From the NCBI GenBank assembly GCA_937884235.1, contig CALGBT010000476.1, forward strand, positions 1 through 5,812: a DNA stretch of 5,812 nt, in the 5' to 3' direction. The position numbers and the translations under genes were made by a program. This document shows, in pieces, positions 1-5,079 of this stretch. Source of the DNA: an uncultured Pseudomonadota bacterium (lineage in GTDB: Bacteria > Myxococcota_A > UBA9042 > CAIXZC01). Positions within the stretch are counted from its first letter, which is position 1, and each line of letters begins with the position of its first letter. The notes beneath the pieces were generated by a model, which did not search any database, had not been told where the DNA came from, and saw only the letters and a program-made list of their open reading frames with translations.

Positions 1-1112
1 TATTCGGCCCACCACTGGGCATATCCCTGATTGATGGGGGCACCGCTGGGGGTTTCATAGAGGATGGAGAGCACCCGTAGGCCCGCATCAAAGTGCGCTG
101 CCAGGAGGTTGTTGAGCACCACCGTGTCCTCCTTGCAGACTTTGCACCAACCGGCGTTGAAAGTAATGAGCAAGACCTTGCCGTCACCAAAGAACTCCGC
201 CATCTGATGTTCGCTCAGGTCTGCCGCGGCCAGGAAACTGTGGTTGGCCATGATATCGCCCTGGAAGGGGCCGTGTGGCGGCAGTGGATAGGCGGGTAAG
301 CACTCCCCTTCGAGACATGCCGCACCGGGCCCGCAGGGACCGCTGGCAGGTGTGTGCATGCAATCCCCCGACAGCGGCTCACAGAGATCGCTGGTACAGG
401 GGTTGTCGTCGTTGCAATCCGTTGTTGGGCCGGGCAAGCACTCTCCACCCAGGCAGTAGTCGCCAATGGTGCAGGGACTGCCATCAGAGCATGCATTGCC
501 CCAAGTGGGCAGCTCCTGGCAACCAATTTCATCGATGCACGTCACCGCGTAACAAGGATCTAGTGCCGCTGCGCAGACCGTTACCTGCGTGTCCCCGGTC
601 TGAGAATCGCACAAATAGTAAGTCAGGCCGATGCAGACGCCGGAACCGTAGAGGCAACTCGGCTCTCCAACGTCCCCCGTGGAGTCGTCCATCACCAGGT
701 CTACGGCGAATTGGTCGCATAGGTCAGGAGTGAGATCGGTCTCTACAGAAGATGTCAAGTCGAGGCCATCCGAAGCATCAGTTTTCAGGTCATTAGGGGC
801 TATTGCGGTGTCCAGGCCTAGCTCAACGGCAACGTCAAGAAGCGTTGCAATATCGGAGCATTGCGTGTCGCAAGCAAGTACTTCCGTGTCGACGATCGCT
901 GAAAGCAGGTCTGTGAGATCGGGCCTCTGAGCAACCATTTCCCCGCCGAGGCCCCGGTTCTCCAGGCCAGGAAGGTCCTTTGCCTTGACGTCAATCTCTC
1001 TCAGGCCCGCATCGGGGCCACATGCCGATGCCAGCCAGAGCAGCCATAGTAGCCCCATGAAAGTTGCCTTTTGTACGAGGAAATCCGCTCTATCAGTCGC
1101 CTGCAGGGGCAT
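1..1112 (-). CDS. Lipoprotein with Cys-rich repeats and thioredoxin-like domain (C-terminus off the window)
   Basis: Translating the minus strand from 1112 gives 370 codons open to the window edge, so the C-terminus is missing. Numbering is from that start. A hydrophobic segment MGLLWLLWLASA (19-30) ends in the lipobox A-S-A-C with Cys31, so the product is predicted to be a lipoprotein. Residues 32-150 form an acidic linker with Cys81, Cys85 and Cys132. Residues 153-271 contain 18 cysteines, including units of the form C-x5-C-x4/5-C-x4/6-C (208-225, 233-251, 260-271), a style common in myxobacterial secreted proteins. From about 288 a thioredoxin/redoxin fold begins: strand VLLITFNAG, then W322-C323-K324-V325-C326, a CxxC active site followed by acidic and helical sequence. 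The likely role is a thiol-disulfide reaction in the envelope; the substrate is unknown. I chose ATG 1112 because it adds Arg and Lys to the signal n-region and has AAGGA 8 bases upstream. ATG 1058 would leave a 12-residue signal with no positive charge, although it also has an upstream AAAAGG. Confidence 0.85.
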   Translation of the reverse strand, partial: MPLQATDRADFLVQKATFMGLLWLLWLASACGPDAGLREIDVKAKDLPGLENRGLGGEMVAQRPDLTDLLSAIVDTEVLACDTQCSDIATLLDVAVELGLDTAIAPNDLKTDASDGLDLTSSVETDLTPDLCDQFAVDLVMDDSTGDVGEPSCLYGSGVCIGLTYYLCDSQTGDTQVTVCAAALDPCYAVTCIDEIGCQELPTWGNACSDGSPCTIGDYCLGGECLPGPTTDCNDDNPCTSDLCEPLSGDCMHTPASGPCGPGAACLEGECLPAYPLPPHGPFQGDIMANHSFLAAADLSEHQMAEFFGDGKVLLITFNAGWCKVCKEDTVVLNNLLAAHFDAGLRVLSILYETPSGAPINQGYAQWWAE

Positions 1113-1120
1113 GGCTGGGA

Positions 1121-1125
1121 TCCTT
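1121..1125 (-). promoter_or_regulatory. Ribosome binding site for the minus-strand lipoprotein (upstream start)
   Basis: Read on the minus strand this is AAGGA, 8 bases before the ATG at 1112. It supports the upstream start. A second AAAAGG (1067-1072) sits 8 bases before the in-frame ATG at 1058, so the choice is not fully settled by the ribosome site alone. Confidence 0.5.
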
Positions 1126-1170
1126 GAGATGGAGGCTGGCCAGAGCCTCAGACGGTACGAGCCGGCTCTC

Positions 1171-1199
1171 ATTGTATGCGCGCTTTGTCCCAGTGCCCA
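1171..1199 (-). promoter_or_regulatory. Candidate sigma-70-type promoter for the minus-strand lipoprotein
   Basis: On the minus strand, TGGGCA (1199-1194, four of six matches to TTGACA) is separated by 17 bases from TACAAT (1176-1171, five of six matches to TATAAT). Transcription would start near 1164, about 50 bases before the ATG at 1112. It faces away from the promoter at 1341-1369, so the two genes are divergently transcribed. Confidence 0.55.
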
Positions 1200-1243
1200 G
1201 CGCAAATGGTATTGAGTCACGCAAAGGGTCTGCTTTGACTGAC

Positions 1244-1274
1244 TGTGACAAGTAGGGGGTAGTTTGTGACACAA
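1244..1274. repeat. TGTGACA direct repeat with TTGTGACACAA palindrome
   Basis: TGTGACA occurs at 1244-1250 and 1265-1271, 21 bases apart, close to two helical turns. The second copy lies inside the 11-base perfect inverted repeat TTGTG-A-CACAA (1264-1274). The spacing and symmetry fit two sites on one face of the DNA for a dimeric regulator. The sites lie roughly 80-110 bases upstream of both predicted transcription starts. Confidence 0.4.
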
Positions 1275-1298
1275 TGGCGCAGAATGCTGCAATGGCGC
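1272..1298. repeat. CAATGGCGC direct repeat
   Basis: The nine-base word CAATGGCGC occurs at 1272-1280 and 1290-1298 with an 18-base period. The first copy overlaps the right arm of the TTGTGACACAA palindrome. It could be an operator pair upstream of the plus-strand promoter or could be chance. Confidence 0.35.
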
Positions 1299-1319
1299 GC
1301 CGCGGCGTCAGAAAGCCGC

Positions 1320-1369
1320 AAAAAAATTGAAAAAACTTCTTTGACAGGGTCGGCGGGAGTGTCTAGGAT
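1320..1369 (+). promoter_or_regulatory. Strong sigma-70-type promoter with UP-like A-tracts for the RTX-domain lipoprotein
   Basis: A perfect TTGACA (1341-1346) is followed by a 17-base spacer and TAGGAT (1364-1369, four of six matches to TATAAT with the key T, A and final T kept). Transcription would begin near 1376, leaving a leader of about 40 bases. Directly upstream lie two A-tracts, seven A (1320-1326) and six A (1330-1335), about 10 bases apart centre to centre. They fall at about -56 to -41, the region bound by the alpha-subunit C-terminal domains in UP elements. The combination predicts strong basal expression. Confidence 0.75.
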
Positions 1370-1405
1370 GGCACTGTGCTAGAAGAGCAAATTGCTCAGT
1401 TTGAT

Positions 1406-1410
1406 GGAGG
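1406..1410 (+). promoter_or_regulatory. Shine-Dalgarno site GGAGG that fixes the start at 1416
   Basis: GGAGG lies 5 bases before the ATG at 1416. This favours that start over the in-frame TTG at 1392 and the ATG at 1404, which overlaps the site itself. The resulting N-terminus MKKLVW is a classic signal-peptide n-region. Confidence 0.85.
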
Positions 1411-1415
1411 TCACT

Positions 1416-3065
1416 ATGAAAAAGCTTGTTTGGCTGGCGATTCTTGCCATGGTGTTGGGCTTGTCCGGCTGCTTCGGGGAAGAGTATGTCGATGAATGCG
1501 AAGGAAATAACTGTGATGAAGCGGAACTACTGCTGACGGACCCGGTTGAAGAGCCGGAAAACGCAGTCGAACCGGCAGTCGAAGACCCGGCAGTTGAAGT
1601 GCCGGCCTACGATTTCCCAGTTTACAACAATGACCCGACGCCCGTCGCTTGGACTGGACCTCAGGACCACGACTTCGTCAATGTCAACTTCGAGAACATC
1701 GATGACATCGTGCCCGAGCAACTCAGTGCCGAGGACATGGATAAGATCGATACCCTGCGTGACTCCATTGAAATTGGTCTCGTGCTGGGCCAGGACCAGT
1801 ACCTGGAAGCCGTTTCCCTCTCCCTGCAGATGATGGGCGTGACCAACGACTACGAAGGTGCGGTAGAGGACGGCTTTGCCGACCTCGATGAGGAACCGGA
1901 AGCCTGCCCGTTCGCCAAGTACTACGACAACGGCTTTGAGCCCACCGGCGCCACCTGCGACTATCTGGTCGACCTGGCCAAGGTTGAGGTTTATTCCGAG
2001 CTGTCCAAGGATCTGGATGCCAACCCGCTGCCGGCAAACATTCAGGCCTCGAAGCATGTTGAGGAAGCCAATTTCTGGTATGAGCAGGGCGCCATCAGTG
2101 GCGTCGAAGAGCAGCGCGTTGTGGTCCGGACGGACCTCAAGCAGCGTGCCCTCTGCCAGAAGGTTCCCACCGCCGTAGAGAGCTCCTACGAGAAGGGCAT
2201 TATCGTCGGTCGGCAGCACATGGCTGCCAAGGTCAATGCCTGGCTGGCGAAGAAGGGCCACACGGCTGACTACCCGAAGATGTCCAACCCGATTCAGGTC
2301 TGCAACGCTGACCAGTCCATGTTGCTGCCTGCCAAGCAGACGGCCCTGGGAACCCTGCAGAATGCCATGGATGCTGAGCCCCTTTGCGCCGACTACGTGC
2401 CGCCGTCGGAAGAGGGTATCCTCCAGTACAACCAGGCCAAGATCGATTATGAAAAGGGTGTCAAGGAAGGCGTCTCTGCCGAGTTCGCAATGGCAGCGGT
2501 CGTGATCTTCAAAGTCATTCCCTGTAACGTCTCCGACCCCATCGTACTCGACCTGGATGGCGACGGCATTGAACTTCTCAATATCACCAAGGGCGTTGAC
2601 TTCGACCTCTACGGCACGGGCACCAAGCAGGCCGTGGCGTGGGTCTCCCCGGATGACGGACTGCTGGTCCTCGACCGGAACCTCAATGGCACCATTGACA
2701 ACGGCTCGGAGCTCTTTGGCAACCTCAACGACGACTTCTCGGATGGCTTCGAGCATCTCGCTGAGTTGGACCGCCCCGAATTTGGTGGCAACTCCGATGG
2801 CGTCATTGATGCCAACGACGCAGCTTTTGCTCACCTGAAGGTCTGGAAAGATGCCAACACCGACGGTATCTCGACGGTAGAAGAACTGGTCTCCCTGAGC
2901 GCCCTGGAAGTGACCTCCATTCGGCTCGAAGCCCAGGACTCCAACCGCGTTAGCAACGGCCAGCGCATTGCTCGCATCTCTGTTGTCACCACTGACAACA
3001 ATAGCCTCGCCGTGGGCGACGCATTCCTGACCTCCGCTCCTTACGCTCGCCTCGCCAGAAAGTAG
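1416..3065 (+). CDS. Lipoprotein with unrecognised Cys-containing domain and C-terminal RTX-associated calcium-binding domain
   Basis: The product has 549 residues. Signal peptide 1-18 ends in the lipobox L-S-G-C with Cys19; Phe at +2 would suit outer-membrane sorting by the enterobacterial rule. Residues 20-75 are an acidic Pro/Glu linker with Cys28 and Cys33 and a short A-V-E-(x)-P repeat. Residues 90-372 form a probably helical domain that I do not recognise. It holds six cysteines (164, 181, 247, 296, 324, 370) and four copies of a [I/Y]-E-x-G-x3-G motif with first glycines at 121, 225, 261 and 348. Residues 374-538 match the domain often found in large RTX/hemolysin-type proteins: PIVLDLDGDGI (375-385), WVSPDDGLLVLDRNLNG (409-425), G-S-E-L-F-G (430-435), NSDGVIDAND (459-468) and an EF-hand-like loop D479-x-N-x-D-G to E490. 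Calcium binding is therefore likely. No nonapeptide RTX repeats are present. The cellular role is unknown. The start rests on GGAGG and the signal peptide. Confidence 0.92.
   Translation: MKKLVWLAILAMVLGLSGCFGEEYVDECEGNNCDEAELLLTDPVEEPENAVEPAVEDPAVEVPAYDFPVYNNDPTPVAWTGPQDHDFVNVNFENIDDIVPEQLSAEDMDKIDTLRDSIEIGLVLGQDQYLEAVSLSLQMMGVTNDYEGAVEDGFADLDEEPEACPFAKYYDNGFEPTGATCDYLVDLAKVEVYSELSKDLDANPLPANIQASKHVEEANFWYEQGAISGVEEQRVVVRTDLKQRALCQKVPTAVESSYEKGIIVGRQHMAAKVNAWLAKKGHTADYPKMSNPIQVCNADQSMLLPAKQTALGTLQNAMDAEPLCADYVPPSEEGILQYNQAKIDYEKGVKEGVSAEFAMAAVVIFKVIPCNVSDPIVLDLDGDGIELLNITKGVDFDLYGTGTKQAVAWVSPDDGLLVLDRNLNGTIDNGSELFGNLNDDFSDGFEHLAELDRPEFGGNSDGVIDANDAAFAHLKVWKDANTDGISTVEELVSLSALEVTSIRLEAQDSNRVSNGQRIARISVVTTDNNSLAVGDAFLTSAPYARLARK
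1563..1604 (+). repeat. Short in-frame tandem repeat coding A-V-E-(x)-P
   Basis: Three imperfect units of 12, 15 and 15 bases begin with GCAGTCGAA or GCAGTTGAA and end in CCG (1563-1574, 1575-1589, 1590-1604). They encode A-V-E-P, A-V-E-D-P and A-V-E-V-P, residues 50-63 of the lipoprotein linker. Unit gain or loss would change the linker length by whole residues. Confidence 0.65.
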
Positions 3066-3096
3066 TTTCGCACCTCTCCCCATCTGACTGATTTCT

Positions 3097-3125
3097 TTGC
3101 ATCTTGTCCCTGCCTCAGGTATCTT
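3097..3125 (+). promoter_or_regulatory. Weak candidate promoter for the propeller lipoprotein
   Basis: TTGCAT (3097-3102) is separated by 17 bases from TATCTT (3120-3125, four of six matches to TATAAT). Transcription would start near 3132, about 50 bases before the ATG. The -35 match is poor beyond TTG, and the gene may also be reached by read-through from upstream, since no terminator is visible in 3066-3180. Confidence 0.35.
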
Positions 3126-3156
3126 CTGAAGAATACTGTCGACGTCGGCTCGACAG
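3119..3156. repeat. Two adjacent inverted repeats in the leader of the propeller gene
   Basis: The first is a quasi-palindrome 3119-3136: GTAT, then the perfect CTTC-T-GAAG (3123-3131), then an extra A and ATAC. It overlaps the candidate -10 box. The second is CTGTCGA (3136-3142) with TCGACAG (3150-3156), seven perfect pairs around a 7-base loop, ending 24 bases before the ATG. Neither is followed by a T-run, so they do not look like terminators. They may be an operator or mRNA leader hairpins. Confidence 0.4.
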
Positions 3157-3180
3157 AACTGTGCACGGAGTGTAGACATC

Positions 3181-4953
3181 ATGAAGCTTCTTCGCTGGTT
3201 CGCTTTGTTGTTGACCCTTGTCTTCGCTGCTGCGGCTTGTGATTCGGAGTCTCCGACCCAGGAGGTCCCGGACGTCAAGTGCATCTGCCCGTTGCAGAAG
3301 GATTGCCCGGAGGTTGTGATACCGGACTTGTCGCCCGAAGACGTCATCGAGGAACCGGATATTGACGTCAGTATCCCCACGGAGGATATTGTCGAACCAC
3401 CGGACGTGCCTATTGATGTGCCGAAGCTCTCCATCAAGATCGTGCTGGATGACGAGGTGCTCAGTGGCATCGCTCAGATTGATGCCATGGTCACCGGCGG
3501 CAGCGCAGTCATGGGCGTAGAGTTCTACGTCGATGCGATCCGTCTGGATACCGACCTGATACCGCCCTACAATGCCACCGTCAATACCACCGGGTTTCCC
3601 GATGGACCGCACTTTGTCACCGTCTTTACGGCTGATACCGCGGGGCAGGTGGCCAATGCTTCCACATCGGTAGTCTTTGACAACACGCCGCCCAAAATCC
3701 TGGAGACTGTCCCGGCCGAGGGCGCCGCACTCTTCTATGAGGACGGGCCCATGCACATGGCGCTCACCGTCGATGACCCTACGGCCATCCAGAGCGCTGT
3801 TTTCAGAGCCAACGGCCTGTTGGCGCAGGAGTTCGTGGCCCCGCCGTTCTCCACCCAGGTTGACTACTCGTCGCTCTTTATCGATATCTCGGTACTTCCC
3901 AAGAACATCTACCTTCAGTTTGAGGTGACCGACTATCTAGGGCAGAAGACTGAGAAGGCCATCAATGTCATGGTCTACAAGCGGAGCGCCTGGATGTTCA
4001 CCACGGTGGGGGAAATCTGGGGGCCAGCCGGGGTCATGTCCAATGGTAATCTGGTCTTTGGCAATAGCGACTACAAGGTCTTCTGTCTGGGCCCGCAGGG
4101 CAACCAGATCTGGAGCTACAACGTCGACAATCAGGTCATCGAGGCCCCAGCTGTGGACCCGGCCACCAATCGCGTCTTCGTGGGCACGGTCAATGGCACT
4201 GTCTACGGCCTCAACAGCAATGGTGGCCAACTCTGGACCCGAGACTTGCAGACTCCCGTTGGCGGGGACCTTATTTTCAAGAACAATGTCCTCCATGTCG
4301 CGGGCTTCAATGGCGGCCTCTGGGCCCTCAATCCGGACAACGGGGATACTCAGTGGGAAGCCAATCTCCCCAGCAATATCATGGGCAGCCCAGCAGTGGC
4401 TGCCGATGGCACCGTCTACATCGGCTGCCAGGACAACAAGCTCTATGCCGTCAAGAGCGGCTCCGTGCAGTGGAGTATTCCTACAGGTGGCGAAGTCTGG
4501 GCCACACCCGCCATTGCCCTTGACCAGACCATCTATTTTGGCTCCAATGACGGCTGGCTCTACGCCATCAAGTCTGATGGAACCACCAAGTGGGTGGAAG
4601 AAGTCGGGGGCCAGCTTTGGGGACGCCCGTGGATCTCTGAAGATGGTTTCGTCTACGTCTCATCCACTTCCAAGTATGTCACCAAGTTCGAAACCAATTT
4701 TGGTGGCAAAATATGGGAGAAGAAGGCCGAAGGGATCTCCAACTCATCGCCGGTGCAGGGCGACGACGGGACCGTTTATGTCGGCACCACGGGCGGGAAG
4801 ATCTTCGCCCTGGAGCCGGAGTCTGGAGACATCAAGTGGACCTATCAGGTGGGCAATACCATTCACGCCACCCCAGTAGTCAGCAATGGTATGGTCTATT
4901 TCGGCTCCACCGACCGGAACTTCTACGCCCTTTGGGCGGTCAAGCCCCAGTAA
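3181..4953 (+). CDS. Lipoprotein with two Ig-like domains and an eight-bladed PQQ-type beta-propeller
   Basis: The product has 590 residues. The signal peptide MKLLRWFALLLTLVFAAAA ends before Cys20 (lipobox A-A-A-C). Asp21 at +2 would mean inner-membrane retention by the enterobacterial Lol rule, which may not hold here. Residues 21-80 are an acidic Pro/Asp/Glu linker with Cys34, Cys36 and Cys42. Residues 82-168 look like a bacterial Ig-like domain (GVEFYVD, then TTGFPDGPH, then VVFDNTPP), and 169-267 look like a second one. Residues 270-590 are a propeller of about 40-residue blades beginning near 280, 320, 361, 401, 440, 480, 520 and 561. Most blades have a VY(F/I/V)G strand, an LYA(V/I/L) strand and a closing G-x(2-3)-W, as in ALNPDNGDTQW and ALEPESGDIKW. 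The last blade is short and the strand WMFTTVGEI (271-279) likely completes it, giving Velcro closure of eight blades. This resembles BamB or PQQ repeats in fold only: the Ig domains argue against BamB and no dehydrogenase signature is seen. The role is unknown, probably binding or scaffolding. GGAG (3167-3170) lies 10 bases before the ATG. Confidence 0.93.
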   Translation: MKLLRWFALLLTLVFAAAACDSESPTQEVPDVKCICPLQKDCPEVVIPDLSPEDVIEEPDIDVSIPTEDIVEPPDVPIDVPKLSIKIVLDDEVLSGIAQIDAMVTGGSAVMGVEFYVDAIRLDTDLIPPYNATVNTTGFPDGPHFVTVFTADTAGQVANASTSVVFDNTPPKILETVPAEGAALFYEDGPMHMALTVDDPTAIQSAVFRANGLLAQEFVAPPFSTQVDYSSLFIDISVLPKNIYLQFEVTDYLGQKTEKAINVMVYKRSAWMFTTVGEIWGPAGVMSNGNLVFGNSDYKVFCLGPQGNQIWSYNVDNQVIEAPAVDPATNRVFVGTVNGTVYGLNSNGGQLWTRDLQTPVGGDLIFKNNVLHVAGFNGGLWALNPDNGDTQWEANLPSNIMGSPAVAADGTVYIGCQDNKLYAVKSGSVQWSIPTGGEVWATPAIALDQTIYFGSNDGWLYAIKSDGTTKWVEEVGGQLWGRPWISEDGFVYVSSTSKYVTKFETNFGGKIWEKKAEGISNSSPVQGDDGTVYVGTTGGKIFALEPESGDIKWTYQVGNTIHATPVVSNGMVYFGSTDRNFYALWAVKPQ

Positions 4954-5079
4954 GCCAGTGGTTCCCAGTCGTGGCGTCAACCCTTGCACTCGCTGCCGCA
5001 TTCGGTTAGTGTATCCGCCATTGTAAGCTTGGGGAACGTGCGCGCCGCGCTCGCACGAGCTCGCACGAGGAAGAGACAA
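4954..5079. other. Intergenic gap with weak candidate promoter and a tandem 10-mer
   Basis: This gap holds a possible TTGCAC (4984-4989), 17-base spacer, TAGTGT (5007-5012) promoter for the downstream gene, which keeps only the T, A and final T of the -10 box. It also holds the tandem repeat at 5049-5068. No hairpin followed by a T-run was seen after the stop at 4953, so read-through is possible. Confidence 0.35.
5049..5068. repeat. Tandem GCTCGCACGA repeat
   Basis: Two exact copies of GCTCGCACGA (5049-5058, 5059-5068) sit head to tail just before the ribosome binding site of the downstream gene. Each contains CTCG-CA-CGAG symmetry and the junction forms the palindrome CGAGCTCG (5056-5063). 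It may be a leader element or a slippage duplication. Confidence 0.5.

Larger units (their letters stand above)
1113..1415. other. Divergent intergenic region with short repeats between two promoters
   Basis: This 303-base stretch has no convincing coding sequence. It holds both divergent promoters (1171-1199 minus, 1341-1369 plus). Between them are a direct repeat TGTGACA (1244-1250, 1265-1271; 21-base period), a perfect inverted repeat TTGTG-A-CACAA (1264-1274), a direct repeat CAATGGCGC (1272-1280, 1290-1298; 18-base period), the palindrome GGCGCGCC (1294-1301) and a GCGGC/GCCGC inverted repeat (1302-1306, 1315-1319). The last is followed by A residues on the plus strand, so it is not a terminator in either direction. 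The layout fits a shared control region, but no regulator family can be named. Confidence 0.6.

Noticed and set aside
275..733. A 152-codon plus-strand open frame opposite the Cys-rich lipoprotein
   Set aside because: It is Arg/Pro/Ser-rich with no motif, and the opposite strand has a convincing Cys-pattern and CxxC domain.
1222..1237. CAAAG/CTTTG inverted repeat in the divergent region
   Set aside because: Arms of only five pairs with no extension; easily found by chance.
1302..1326. GCGGC/GCCGC hairpin followed by a run of A as a terminator
   Set aside because: On the plus strand the hairpin is followed by A, not T, and on the minus strand the T-run precedes it. The A-run is better explained as part of the promoter.
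1392..1415. An upstream TTG start for the RTX-domain lipoprotein
   Set aside because: It would put eight extra residues before MKK and include the GGAGG site in the coding sequence; ATG 1416 has ideal spacing and a classic signal peptide.
1527..3470. A 647-residue open frame on the minus strand opposite the RTX-domain lipoprotein
   Set aside because: It lies antisense to a gene with clear lipobox and calcium-binding motifs and runs into the next gene. Its translation shows no recognisable domain, and its length is explained by strong codon bias that removes stops from the opposite strand.
3991..4950. PQQ-dependent dehydrogenase or BamB assignment for the propeller
   Set aside because: No dehydrogenase active-site or cofactor signature is visible, and the Ig-like domains and linker do not fit BamB; only the propeller fold is shared.
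4954..4976. GCCA/TGGC hairpin after the propeller gene as a terminator
   Set aside because: Only four pairs, a long loop and no T-run.
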